Positions 1 through 10,519 are shown, counted from the stretch's first letter. The stretch is DNA of 64,000 bases from Neostapfia colusana (GCA_030760725.1 JASWHV010000012.1:54033652-54097651); one strand, 5' to 3'. Made by a program: numbers and translations. The notes: generated from the sequence alone by a model not told the origin.

Positions 1-392
1 TAACCCTGAACCAGAGAGTGAAAAAAAATAATTGGAGAAAAAATGGTACCATATGATTCCAGTAACTATTGATCCCACTAATCATCCCTTTGAATTTGGC
101 TCATCCAATTCATCCAAGATCCAATGGGAACATTAAGAAAATAATCACCTAAAGGAAGGCTATACATTCCTTTCATACTTTGCCAGATGATATGCCATAA
201 TCCGACTATTGCATAACTAAAAATTGTGTAAAATCTAAACTACTACAGTTAAATACATTGGTAGCATAGTTTGTGTCCAAGAATATAGCCAAGAAATGAC
301 AAGAGACAACAGAATAGCAGAAGGTTGAAACTGAACCTCTAAAGTTCAGTTTGGCGAAGCTTGTATTTGAATGACAGTGCACGTTCCATTAC
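1..392 (-). other. Intron 4 of the PPT gene, truncated by the window edge
   Basis: This is intronic sequence following the exon at 393-478. The donor on the minus strand is GT at 392-391, splitting a Trp codon after TG. I looked on the minus strand for the next expected translocator exon and found nothing resembling it, so the following exon should lie left of position 1. No other feature is visible here. Confidence 0.7.
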
Positions 393-2882
393 CAGTTAAA
401 GGAAGCCTCAGTAAGAGATGCCAATCCCACGCCACCAACAATCGGAAGAAGAGATAATACAACCCAAACAGTAGGCAACTGCCAAACCAATCAGGTATAG
501 CAAGATAAATAAAGGCATCTCGGTATATAAATGTATGGATTTCAGTGTAGCATTTGTACAAGAACAAAAATTACCTCGCCAAGGAAGATTGCGGAAAGAA
601 GGACTGAAAAGAAAGGTTCCATAGCCTTGATGGTATGCGTAAATGACACCGCAACCTTCCCAAGGCTCATATTTGTAAAAAGATTGCCCATGGTATGGAC
701 CATAGCTAGAGGAAGGATGGCAAGAAGCTGCGGAAAAAGGGAAACGAAAGAAGTTAAGATAGAGGCTCTATGTTACTATACGAATCCAGCTAAACAAGGC
801 AAGTTTGTCATGAGATTTTAGGAATCTACCTGTGCACCAGAAATCTTAGGTCGCTTAAGAATACCTGTTATCCACATGAACACCGCAACCACACTCCCAA
901 CAGCAAACTGAATTTCTGTAATGTTAATCGGGTACGGGAAAACCTTGAGAACCTGTCACATATTGTAACAGCACAAGTAAGTTGCAACACATCTTCAGCC
1001 AAAATTGATATAAAACTATCATATTCAATCAAGAAATCAAGAGCTCTAGTTTCTAGTGATAACAGAATTGGTACATCCATTATAAGTTTTGTATGCTCAA
1101 CAATAAATCTGAAACTTAGCAGCAAGATTCTCTCTACAACTGGCAATGGTGAAGCCAGGGTACCGCAAACAAGCAGAATGAATGTGGAATTAAAACACAC
1201 ACACACACATACATGGAGAGAGAGAGAGTAACCAGTTCTACAATTAAGAAACTGAGCAGGCCAGACTGCTGGAAGATAAAGGTACTGTCTCTGGTTTTTA
1301 ATTAACGACATCAACTAAAACTAGAGGGGATACTCAGAAATGATGTGACATCTGAACACTGCTCCCAAAGATATGAATATTTTTATGTCAACTATTGTGG
1401 ACGCCTAAGAATCACAAAATGAATCAGATGATAGTATTGATTGGCCTCAGTTAGAAGCAGATGATGTAAAACAGTCTAAAATTTCAATATTTTCGAAGAT
1501 TTGCAGCATTCAAATTAAATAAATCTGTTTCCAAGAATTTCAGGGAAGACATTTAGCATATATCAAAAGATTGACAAAGCGCAATCATAGCATCACTTTA
1601 CACTACTTTGTCCTTTTCCTCTCATGCACTGTGATTTTGACATTTTGAATCTCCAAAAAAAAAATTGCATGTGGACCTCAAATTTTGTATACAAGTTTTC
1701 TTCGTATCATCGACTCACATGTAGTTTTTTAGAAATTTTTTGAGCCTTCCATACATGTATTTTGAGTTAGTTTCCATGTTTCCACCTAGTAGATGGTTTC
1801 CACTACATATTTTCTCTGGTTTCAAAAAATTCTGAAAAAACTTCATGTGTTTGGATGATATGAAAAAAACATGCATACAAAATTTAAGGTCCAGACACAA
1901 TTTAGTTTGGGAGATACAAAAATGACAAATCATGATACAAAAGGACAAAGATACATCATTATACACTACTTTGTCCTTCTCCTGTCATGCACCATGACTT
2001 TGTCATTTTCGTATCTCAAAAAAGGAATTATGTTTAGTCCTGAAATTTTGTATGCATGTTTTTATTCATCTAATCTGCACACATAAAGTGTTTCAGATCG
2101 TATTTTTTTGAAGCTTCCATAAGGATATGTCGGGTAGTTTGAGATAATTTCTATGTTTCCACCTAGTAGATGGTTTTCACTACATATTTTTCCCATGGAA
2201 AGATGCACATATACCATACGAAGCATTAACCTCCACAGTGACCAAAACTCATATTTATTAGCAGGGATCGACGCATGATCAAACCAGGAGCAGTAAATAA
2301 ACTTTACTTTATTGAAATAATTTGCGACGGTCTTCCATTTACACGCAATAGTTTTAGCAAAACGAGGCCCAAACGAGCAACAGCGTACCGCAATCCAAGT
2401 CTAGACGACTTGGAGCAAATGCATGAAATACAAGCCAAATCAAGGTCACCATTTCAGGCTCCAGCACTAGAGAGCATCACCGTAGCAAGCAAGCGGAACA
2501 AAGCATCTACCCGCACCTGCTTGTTGTAGATGTTGAAGTAGATGTTGAAGAGGTACCAGAGGCCGAAGCCCACGCCGAGCTGCAGCGTCTGGAGGAGTCC
2601 GCTGCCTTCCTCCTTCGCCTTGGCGGCGCCCCCAGCCGCCGCGCCGCACGCCACCTGGCGCTGGCGGGCGCTGCTGCTCCTCTTCCAGTCCGGCGAGACC
2701 GGCAGCAGCCCGAGCCCAAGGCCCCGCGTGGCCACGGCGCCGCACCGGGCGGAAGCGGTGGCGGCGGACGAGGACGGGGAGGAGACGCAGAATGTGCGAG
2801 CCGGGAGGAGGGGCCGGCAAGGATTGGGAGGGCCCCGGAGCGGGCGGGCGGGGCACGGCCGGTAGGCCGCGGCGGTCTGCAT
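393..2882 (-). CDS. PPT: Plastid phosphoenolpyruvate/phosphate translocator, 5' part (exons 1-4)
   Basis: The gene is read on the minus strand as exons 2882-2517, 952-830, 727-575 and 478-393, all with GT-AG introns. Exon 1 gives 122 residues: an Ala/Arg/Pro/Ser-rich transit peptide (about residues 1-85), then the first membrane segment with WYLFNIYFNIYNKQ. Exon 2 (41 codons) has VLKVFPYP and LKRPKISGAQ. Exon 3 (51 codons) has the family signature AVSFTHTIKAMEPFFSVLLS. Exon 4 has LPIVGGVGLASLTEASFN. These motifs separate PPT from the triose-phosphate and glucose-phosphate translocators, which differ at KAMEPFF and KRPKISGAQ. Family members exchange PEP for phosphate across the plastid inner envelope, feeding the shikimate pathway and, in C4 plants, exporting PEP from mesophyll chloroplasts. 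About 243 codons are visible of the usual roughly 400; the C-terminal membrane segments lie outside the window. The start at 2882 is the first Met in frame before the transit peptide. No stop or frameshift is seen. Confidence 0.9.
1194..1229. repeat. (AC)n / (AG)n microsatellite in PPT intron 1
   Basis: A run of AC dinucleotides (about 1194-1209) is followed after a short spacer by a run of AG dinucleotides (about 1216-1229). It is a simple sequence repeat, likely polymorphic between accessions. Confidence 0.8.
1601..1950. repeat. Foldback (MITE-like) element in PPT intron 1
   Basis: The left arm begins CACTACTTTGTCCTTTTCCT at 1601. Its imperfect reverse complement ends AAAAGGACAAAG at 1950, giving inverted arms of roughly 130 bp around a centre near 1740-1820. 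The arms share the blocks CTTTGTCC, TGTCATTTT or its variants, and AAATTTTGTATAC/GC. It has no coding capacity. The structure fits a foldback MITE; the superfamily is not certain. Confidence 0.6.
1964..2200 (+). repeat. Additional partial copy of the intron-1 foldback arm
   Basis: A direct repeat of the arm that starts at 1601. It begins CACTACTTTGTCCTTCTCCT and runs through a shared block CCACCTAGTAGATGGTTT near 2160, which also occurs near 1781. It lies 13 bp after the end of the foldback element, suggesting a second insertion at the same site or a partial tandem duplication. Confidence 0.55.
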
Positions 2883-3235
2883 CTCGTGAAGGTTCTAGAA
2901 GGAGGGACGCGCCGCTTCCAGAACCTTGGGGGTGGCGGGGCGGGGAAGAGGCCGGAGATTGGTGGAGGGGCCGCGGCGGTGGCGAGCACGAGAGTCGCTG
3001 GTGGGAGGAGTGGTGCGCGGGGGTTTGGTGATGATGAGATTTTAGCAGCGAGCGCGGGGTGAGCTGGCTCGAGGGATCCGTTGGCCGGACGCGGGAGCTG
3101 TGTGGACGGACTTGGTTGGCGGGCATGACTGGTGCATACGCATGCGAATGAGATGGATCGGGGGTGAGCCGTCTGTGGTGGAGTGGGCTGTGTGGGTCAC
3201 TTCGCGTCAAGCCTTAAGCCGAAGCGGATGCGAGA
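2883..3235 (-). promoter_or_regulatory. 5' flank and presumed proximal promoter of PPT
   Basis: GC-rich sequence directly upstream of the PPT start codon on the minus strand, ending where the inverted-repeat transposon begins. No convincing TATA box could be picked by eye. Open frames crossing this region on both strands reflect the high GC content of exon 1 and its leader. The promoter space before the first transposon is only about 350 bp. Confidence 0.4.
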
Positions 3236-4394
3236 CTAGTTTTCAGGATTTTTTTAAAAAATAGGTTATTTTAAAAACTATTCTAGAAAATGGGTATAAA
3301 TTCAAAAAAACTATAAAATAAGTGCATACCGTCCTCTAGAGGGCAGTTTATCCAATGAACTGCCCTCCATGGGCAGTTTATAATTAAGAATTATTTCGTA
3401 AGTTTTACTCCCTGTAAAGTTTACAACAAACCCCCTAGTGATTAACCGCCCTGGTAGCGAATAGTTTACAATCTACAGTAGATGAGACACCCGGTGAAAG
3501 GTGGGTTTTGCTCATTCCAATTTTTTTTTGAAATATCTTGCAATAACTAAAACTGTGAGCAAAATAATTAAAGTATGTTAAATAATGATATCTGAAAAAT
3601 ATTTTGGTTTTATAACTAACTAGCATGTTTGGCTTCCTGTGTTCTTTTTGTCCTAACCCTACCCAACGGCCGTACATGGCCCTCTGAGTACAATAATCTA
3701 TCCGCAAGTCACGTCTTACGGAGTGGATGAGGCGACAGGGCTGGTGTGGTGAAGGTCACGTCCTGAGTCTATAGAGGTAACACGTCTCCTAACTGCGAAA
3801 GCTCAAAGATATTGGGGTCTTCAAAAACTAGGCCGTCGGACTCGAAGCTAGAATCGTGCAATAAAGCCATACCAAAGAAACTTGTGGCCTTCGGCGATAG
3901 GATGTAAATTAAAATGTTACATGAACTAAAGATAGTGAACAAAATTAGATGTAGAAGTGATCAACACTGTATCCCACTCGTTGGGTACAACTATGTAGAC
4001 CTATTAGTCTGATGAATGAGCTATAACAAAAATTAACATTTAGCAATTACCTTATAAATGAGGATCACCTTGTCACCGTCTAGTGGTTATCTAGTAAAGT
4101 AATGGTCACCGCATGGTAGTACCACCAGGTGGCTCATCCACTATAGATGATAAACCGCCTAGTGTGAGGACGGTTAATAGTCATGGGGTTAGATGCAAAT
4201 TTCATTCACGGGAAGTAAAACTTGAGAAACAGTTCACGGTAGTATAAACCACCTCGTGGGTGTGGTTAATAGCTACAATAAATAAATCGCCCCCTTAGAG
4301 GATGCTAGACCCTATTTTTATAAACTTTTTAATTCGTACCCAATTTTTTTTTAAAATAGTTTTTAAAATAACTTATTTTTAAAAATCTAGTTTT
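3236..4394. mobile_element. Non-autonomous DNA transposon with long terminal inverted repeats
   Basis: The left end (about 3247-3345) and the reverse complement of the right end (about 4290-4386) share TTATTTTAAAAACTATT and the continuation through GGGTA..AATT..AAA and a TCCTCTA block. This gives inverted repeats of about 90-100 bp. The outer flanks carry the same octamer CTAGTTTT (3236-3243 and 4387-4394), a candidate target duplication. Inside are repeated AACCGCC / GGCAGTTTA-like subterminal motifs (near 3345-3380, 3440, 4150, 4245). No transposase is encoded. Long inverted repeats suggest a Mutator-like element; an 8-bp duplication would fit hAT, so the superfamily is unresolved. Confidence 0.6.
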
Positions 4395-4554
4395 GAGCCC
4401 AGTTACATGAAGCAATGCGGTATTACATTTTTGAAAAAGACCGTAGAAGGGTTTATGTGCAGGCACTTTAGATAAAACACCTCTAAAACAAGTCTGCATA
4501 TGAGGACTTATGCTAAATCGTGCCACATGCTCTATTTTAAGGCAGTGATTTGCG

Positions 4555-4800
4555 ATGACAAGTCGATCGCTTAGTGGTAAAGGATGTCAGTGGCCATCTT
4601 ACTCATTTGGAGTTTGATCCCTAGATCCGAAACCGATGTTTCTCACAGGAACACGTTTGCATAACAAATTTCAGGTGGTGCCTCTCACGTGTGGAGCTAT
4701 AATGGTAGGGTGACATCACTGTCATGCGCCAGATTGTGAGGAATTCGATGATGTCTTCAAGTATGCAATCTTCAAGACTGTGTGTAGTTATAGGGTTGAT
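4555..4800 (+). mobile_element. Candidate SINE (tRNA-like head)
   Basis: The stretch TCGCTTAGTGGTAAAGG (from about 4564) resembles an RNA polymerase III A box, and GGAGTTTGATCCC about 45 bp later resembles a B box. This spacing and order are typical of the tRNA-derived head of plant SINEs. I could not define a poly-A or poly-T tail or a target duplication, so the 3' limit is a guess. It abuts the B-minus LTR at 4807. Confidence 0.35.
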
Positions 4801-5145
4801 CATGTCTGTCGAAGCGTATGCGGTCGACACTTCCCCCGGGCCTGCACTGGGCAGCCGGCGGAGGTTCTTTTTTGGAGGGGCTAGTCCCCCTGCGTGGGTA
4901 TCGCTGGACTGGATGAAGGAAAGAGATGAACACAAGGGTTTTTTACTTGGTTCAGGCCGCCGGAGCGTAATATCCTACGTCCATGGTGAGCAGAGGTGCT
5001 CGTTATATTGCTTGAGGCTTAGAACCGGGGTTCCAAGCTTGAGGATGAGCTGAGTGCTAGAATGTCTTCTGCAAGGTGGCGTACTGCCGAACCCTGAGTG
5101 TGAGTGTGCTAAGAGGCGAACCCCTTGTAACGTCGCCTACCCGAG

Positions 5146-5154
5146 CCTTTTATA
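5146..5154 (-). promoter_or_regulatory. LTR TATA box of B-minus
   Basis: TATAAAAGG on the minus strand, followed by CTCGGGTAGGC as in B-plus at 54869-54877. Transcription from this 3' LTR would run toward lower coordinates, the same direction as the PPT gene. Confidence 0.6.
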
Positions 5155-5607
5155 GTCCAAGGCTTAGGCGGCTTACAAGGTGGGTCTCGGGACCCGATAG
5201 GTGGTCCCGGGGAGATCTCTGCCATCTACCGTATCTGCAATAACGCCGGTAGTTGTCTCTGGCGAGGACTTCTGAGCCTCCGGCCTGCCGCCCTGCCTAC
5301 GCCGCAAGCTAGGCGTAGTGGTTGATGATGGCAGGGACGGCAGGGGATGTCTTGTCGCTGTGTTTATTGGTGCACAACACCTGACATTACGTGTCTGTCT
5401 TCACTGTGATGTGACTGGGCGCAACGCCTCCTGGCAGGGGCGTGCTCCGCATCTCCGCGTCTTGGGAAGGCGTAGGTATTCAATACCGCGCCTTGGGAAG
5501 GCGCGGGTCTTGAATACCTTGTACAAACAGGGCATGGTGCGGCTTTACTCCTGCTGCCTACCATGCTGGAGCTCTCCTCTGAGGGAGGGAGGTCCGGCCC
5601 AGCTGGA

Positions 5608-5832
5608 CACGCGGAGCCTTTGGAGCTCTCCCCGCGGAGGGGGGAGGTTCGGCTCTGCTGGCCATGTGGCGGGCCCGGAGCTCTCCTCTGAGGAGTGGGA
5701 GGTCCGGCCCCGCTAGACATGTGGAGCCTTCGGAGCTCTCCCCATGGAGGGAGAGGTCCGACTCTGCCGGCCACGTGGCGGGCCCAGAGCTCTCCTCTGA
5801 GGAGAGGGAGGTCCGGCCCCGCTGGACACGTG
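5608..5832. repeat. G-box tandem array in the B-minus LTR
   Basis: Hexamers CACGCG (5608), CATGTG (5663), CATGTG (5718), CACGTG (5772) and CACGTG (5827) are spaced 54-55 bp. Between them alternate short inverted repeats of the type GGAGCTCTCC..GAGGAGAG. Three of the five boxes have decayed, two of them by a C-to-T change. CACGTG is the plant G-box bound by bZIP and bHLH factors. Confidence 0.75.
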
Positions 5833-6338
5833 GAGCCTTCGGAGCTCTCCTCGCGGAGAGGGGAGGTCCGGCTCGGGTGCCCTCGGAGTTCGCCCCTGCG
5901 GAGGGGGCAAAGTCCTTAGATGATTTTCCCCTATGTGCGGGGGTACCCCATATTGAGGGTACCGACAGTGGCCCCTGGGCCCATCTCGGGGGAGATAACG
6001 AGCCCGAGGTGGGGCCTCCATCTCTTCTTCCCCGCGCACCTTCTCGGAGACCTTTGACCGTTGCTGGAGCACGAACGGTCGTGGAATTGTGGGGGCGTGA
6101 GCCTTGCTTGATGGCTGCTTTTACTGCGGCGGTTCCCAAGGCTGCCACTACTGCACGTCGCAGCGCACGTCGCAGCGCCTTGTCAGGAACCGCCGGGTTC
6201 TCCGCCTAGGGGGCTGACTTCCCGGCCCACCGCTTCTGCAGGTCGGCTTGGGCCCACTTGTCATGGACTCTGGGGTTTGGACATGGGGCATCTGCCCCTA
6301 GCGGCGCATACGAAGCGTTTCGAATAGCTTCTGGGAAG

Positions 6339-6347
6339 TTTAAAAGG
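6339..6347 (+). promoter_or_regulatory. TATA-like box of the antisense gene in B-minus
   Basis: TTTAAAAGG lies about 80 bp upstream of the first Met of the antisense reading frame. The equivalent place in B-plus (63099-63107, minus strand) reads TTTATAAGG, a better TATA box. Its retention in both copies suggests a promoter that transcribes against the element. Confidence 0.45.
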
Positions 6348-6419
6348 TGATCTCATCTGCATCGCAGGCTTCCCTTTGCAAACTTCCCTGCGCCCGAGCC
6401 TTCTTCGTATCCCAAGCTC

Positions 6420-9400
6420 TTGCGCCAGCGTCTCCCAAGCACTTGCACCTTCATCGCCAATGGCTTCCTGCCTGCCTCCGCCACGCATCGCCTGGACGAA
6501 AGACCTTGGGCCGATGCGCAAGCTGCTGGGGTAGCATTCGGAGGAGCAGCGGCACTGTCTCGGGCGAGGATCTCTCCCCCTATGTCCGGAGGCGGGGGAG
6601 ATCGTCTCTTCGTGACCTACGGCTTGGCGGGGTTCATCCCGCCAATCTCTTCCTTCTTCGTGACGCTGCTGGAGATGTACGGTTTCCAGCTTCATCACCT
6701 CTCTCCCAACTCCTTCTCAATGGCCGTCGTCTTCGTCCAGCTCTGCGAGATGTTCGTGGGAGTGCGCGCTTCAGTGACGCTCTTCCGCCACTTCTTCATG
6801 CTGCGGTCGACCGAGCGCGGATCGAAGAACCAGTTGGGTGCCTTCCAGCATCGCAGCAAGGACTCAAAGATCTCTAGGTACCTTCTTCCATTCAGCACGA
6901 CGAGGTGGGAAGGCTGGAGAGACAACTGGATGATCGTGAAGACTGATGAGCACGATCGCCTCCAGTTGCCGACCGACGCTCCAACCACCGAGCGTAGCTT
7001 CTGGGAGGAGAGCCCGGTGTTGGAGCCCGAATACGCACCAGTCCTGGAGCGGATCCGATTCCTGGCGGAGCAGGGACTGACGTCCCTGATGGTGCTGGAA
7101 AGCTTCTTTTCGCAGCGTCTTGCGCCGTTGCAGCAGCGCAACCGCCCGATGTATTACCACACCGGCATTTGCGACTGCACCAGGCTGGAGACGGGCCCGG
7201 ACTCAGTCCCTTCTGAGGAAGTGCTGAGGGGGATGTTGATGAGTGTCTGCGGTGACCTCCTATACGACGACTCCCTCACGGTCCCAGCTTCCTGCCTCCC
7301 CCTCTCCATGGAGCCGTAACGGAGGGCGAAGCTGCTGCGGGAGCTGCCGACGCTGGATGATATTGGCATCGCCGTTTGTCAGGTCGGGGTGCCTTCCGGG
7401 GAATCTTGATCCCCGGGGTTGAGCGCTTTGGAGCAGAGTGCTGGGCATCGGCCGATGCCCAATCCGCGCCGAAGGTCGACGGAGCTCGGACTGTCGACAA
7501 GGGGAAGGGTAAGGAGCTGGCTTCCGGCTTGCCGGAGAAGAAGCGTGCCCGGTCCCTCGGAGGGTGTCGGTTGCGCCAGGCCAGGGGACCGGAGCACCCC
7601 TGCACCGTCCCTCAGGGGGCATCGGTTCGTCGAGCGGTGACCCCAAGAGGCCTCGGGTCTTCCGCGCCGACGGGACTCCTCTCGGTCAGCGGCAGTCCGA
7701 GGAGCCCCGGGCGTCCCACCCTCCCTCCACGGGTGGTGGAGCTCCAAGGAGGGACGTCGGTGCTGCGGTGTCCGGGGGCGAGCCGAGGGCTCAGGCGCCC
7801 CGATCGATGAGCGTCCTGGCTGCAGGCTCGATAGGCGGTGGCGCAAGAGGGAGCAGCGCCAGGACTCATCCGGGGACGCAGGCGCCCTGGGCTTCAGGGG
7901 CTGGATCGGTGAGCGGAGCCTGGAGCACTGCTGGCGGGAGCCCTGCTGTTCCGTCTCCCAGGGGGGCTCCGGATGCACCCCCTATTCCGCCGGTCCGGGT
8001 GCCTTCAGCGCAGGCCCAGGTGGCAACGACAGGCTCCGGCGGTCCTGCCCCGGCTCGGAGGCCAGGGCTCCATGCCTGCTGGAGTGTTCGAGTTCCTCGG
8101 TAAGTTCGCACTCACCGGATCTCGATACTTGTGTATTCTTTTCTTCTTGTCTTGAGGGGTCCCCGTGCTTGCAGGGACTCATCGGCTGCCGGGAACGCGT
8201 CTGTTCCCCGGCCACCTTCAGCCACCGGAGGTCCTGCGCCGCAGCGTCCAGAAGCTACAGCGGCTTCGCCGGCCCCTGGGCCGGTGCAGGCGCTTCCTCC
8301 TTCTGTGCCGACAGAACCGGCTCCTGCGGCGGCGGCGGAGCCTATCCGTGCTCCTTCGCCAGCTCGGGAGCTGGCGGCTGTTGAGGATTCGGCAGAGCTA
8401 GCTGGTGGCATCCAGCCCTCGGGTGTTGAAGCGGGGGAGCGGATGCAGGTCCTCCGGCGGGCGGCGAGCAGGGTCACATCGGGAGCGCCCCTGCTTCGGC
8501 ACCGGCTTCTCCAGATCGGCGCATCATCCCGGTCGCCGAGATGCCGGCGTCTCCTCCGTCGGACGACAATGTCATGGAGGAGGTCTTCGGCGCGCCTCCG
8601 GCTTCTGCCGCTCCTCTGCCGTTGTCAGAGGCAATGGAGCTCGCCCAGTCGAGCGTCCTGCAGGTCCAGGCCACCCTGAAGCGCGAGCGGGAGGTACTGG
8701 CAGAGGAGAGGGACCGCCTCCTCAGCTGGGGGCAGCTCCTGAAGCTGCGGACTTGGGAGGTCGAGGTGGAGCTCGACGCGAGGCGGTAGAGGCTCGATAC
8801 CGAGGAGGAGCTCCTCGAGTTGCAGAAGAGGGCCGTCACCCGCTTGGACTCCGAGACCCAGCGGCTCTTGCAGGAGACTCGCGAGGCAAACGCCGGTGTC
8901 CAGGCCTGCGCTGACGCCAACGAGGAGCTATGGCTGCAGCTGGTGCGCCGCGAGTGTGCCGTCGTGGACCGGGAGCGCGCCGTGGCGACCAAGGAGAAGA
9001 AGGTCGCCAAAAAGCTTGAGGCCGGTGAGGGCGACTTGAAGGCCCGGGCCAGAGAGATGGAGCTTCGGGAGGCAGCTCTGGACGAGAGGGAGGAGCAGGC
9101 CTCTCGGGAGCGTCAGGCGGCGCTGGACCGAGAGCTGGCGGCCGACTTCCGGGCGTCGGAGCTGGAGCAGCTTACCCGGGACCTTCAGCTCCGGGAGAAC
9201 TCCTTGGCAGCCAAGGAGAAAAGGTTCGGTGAGGAAGGACCCGGCGCCCTGCTGAAGGCTCGCCAGGAGGTGGAGAAGCTCCAGGCTTCGCGGTCCGTCG
9301 AGGCCTGAGCGGTCTGGAGCTTCGTCGGCCAGGCGGGATCCGCCCTGGTGCGTCTTGGCTTCAGCCCCGTAAGGACGGGGTCTCCGGCGCAAGAGGTGGC

Positions 9401-9671
9401 CGGGGCGCTTCCGGCCCTTGAGTCCATCGGCGCCAAGCTGGATAGGCTCGAGGCTGCGATCACCGATGAGCTCGAGACGGAAGGACGGAGCTTGGCGAAG
9501 GAGGTCACCACGCATGTGCTGGCAGGCTTCTGGAGCTGGGATCCCTCTCTCTCTCTAGAGCCGGTGAGGTAGGGCCCCGTCGTCGAGCGGGAGGAAGCTG
9601 CAAGGGCCGGAGTCAGGGACGTGGCCGCCCTCGTAGCGTCTAGGTTCCAGCGGGAGTCCGGGGACTCCTAG
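6420..9671 (+). pseudogene. Antisense accessory gene of B-minus (gypsy-type transposon domain plus coiled coil), decayed
   Basis: The gene lies on the plus strand, opposite to its host element. The first open stretch (6420-7319, 299 codons; alternative Met at 6582) matches the plant family annotated as putative gypsy-type transposon / Transposase_28, with motifs like YGFQLHHLSPNSFSMAVVFV and LCEMFVGVRASVTLF. A Pro/Ala/Gly-rich linker follows (about 7400-8540), containing a good intron (donor GTAAGT at 8100, acceptor GCAG ending 8174) that keeps the frame open. The C-terminal part (8541-9671) is a long Glu/Arg/Ala-rich coiled coil (for example REREVLAEERDRLL) ending in the relic AVWSFVGQAGSALVRLGFSP. 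In-frame stops at 7317 (TAA), 8787 (TAG), 9306 (TGA) and 9570 (TAG) and a frameshift near 8490 show it is dead. The family name says transposase, but no catalytic function is evident. Antisense ORFs of this kind are known from some grass Tat-lineage elements. Confidence 0.7.
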
Positions 9672-9966
9672 GCACCCGCCCTTGTAGCCGAAGGGATTGT
9701 ATCTTTTTGTTTTTGTTGAGTCTGTAGTCCAGCTCTTGGAGCTTTGATGAATGAACAGCCTTCTGTATTTGTGTGTCTTGCGCTTTTAGCTTGTTCTTGG
9801 CTTGGCCTGCCCGAGCCCTTAGCCCCGCAAGGGCTCCTGGTGGTCTCTACCGATCTTGAAGCTTTGCAAAGACACCTTCCTTGGGCCCTTGCTGACATAA
9901 GGACCCAAGGGGTCTTCGGAGCTCACCCGGTGAGGACGGGGGGGGGGGGGGTCCGGCACTGCTGGC

Positions 9967-10140
9967 CACGTGGTGAGCCCGGAGCTCTCCTCTAAGAAGA
10001 GGGGGGGCCTGGTCCCACTGGACACGTGGAGCCTTCGGAGCTCGCCCCTACGGAGCAGGCGAGGTCCGGCTCTACCGGCCACGTGGCAGGCCCGGGGCTA
10101 TCCTCTGAAGAGAGGGGAGCTCCGGCCCCGTCGGACACGT
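9967..10140. repeat. Internal G-box array of B-minus
   Basis: CACGTG at 9967, 10023 and 10080 and a decayed CACGTA at about 10135, spaced 55-57 bp. They are embedded in the same GGAGCTCTCCTC / GAGGAGAG inverted-repeat units as the LTR array. This is a second copy of the array, inside the element rather than in the LTR; B-plus has the counterpart at 62097-62270. Confidence 0.7.
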
Positions 10141-10519
10141 AGGGCCTTCGGAGCCCGCCCCTGTAGAGGGGGCGGGGTCCGGCTCCTCTGGTCTTGTGTT
10201 GGAGTAGTTGGGAGCTCTGGTCCTTCCTTGTGCGGTCCCCGTAGTGGCCTCCTGGTAGGTGTGGCCAATTGTTTGGGTGCACCTACCACATTCCTGCGGG
10301 GGAGCTAAGGCCAAGAGGTCCTGCACACAAGTAGGGGAACTGTAATTCTCCTCGGGGGCTCTCCCCTCCCTGTCTCTTAGTCTTATTTGGCTTACAGTCC
10401 TGGACCGGTATACGAGGCTTGGGCAATTTAGTGTCCCCGGCACCGGAGGTCCGGCTCCCTCCGAGGTCAGGGTACGACCGTCCGGCCCCTAGTACTGGAC
10501 GGTAACGCTGGGGAGGCAG

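Larger units (their letters stand above)
953..2516 (-). other. PPT intron 1 (1564 bp)
   Basis: A GT-AG intron between the transit-peptide exon and the VLKVFPYP exon. The donor is CAG|GTGCGG and the acceptor is TGACAG|GTTCTC on the minus strand. It is much longer than the following two introns (about 100 bp each) because it holds a foldback repeat at about 1601-1950 and a further copy of one arm at 1964-2200. The rest is AT-rich with no coding signal. Confidence 0.8.
4807..5967 (-). mobile_element. 3' LTR of the B-minus Tat-lineage Gypsy element
   Basis: On the minus strand this 1161-bp LTR starts TGTCGGTACCC at 5967 and ends CGACA at 4807. It matches the complete 1112-bp LTR of B-plus at 54094-55205. 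It is the 3' LTR because the flank at 5968 upward, read on the minus strand, is the purine-rich pre-LTR sequence seen before the B-plus 3' LTR, while no primer site follows 4807. A promoter TATAAAAGG is at 5154-5146 (minus strand). Five bases at 4802-4806 (ATGTC) are the candidate target duplication; the partner should lie beyond the right edge of the window. Confidence 0.85.

Noticed and set aside
1715..2086. Short ORFs on both strands within PPT intron 1
   Set aside because: They lie in the foldback repeat, lack homology to translocator exons and fall inside a well-defined intron.
2467..3210. 247-aa and 160-aa minus-strand ORFs overlapping PPT exon 1 and its promoter
   Set aside because: Out of frame with the clear translocator exon; Pro/Arg/Ala-rich composition follows from high GC content.
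5364..6148. Several overlapping ORFs on both strands across the B-minus LTR, and similar ones at 54058-54659 and 63380-63982
   Set aside because: They are translations of the G-box tandem repeat in all frames; open because the 55-bp units lack stops.
6420..7319. Calling the antisense ORF an active transposase
   Set aside because: The domain name is historical; no catalytic triad or terminal repeats are seen, and the gene has several stops.
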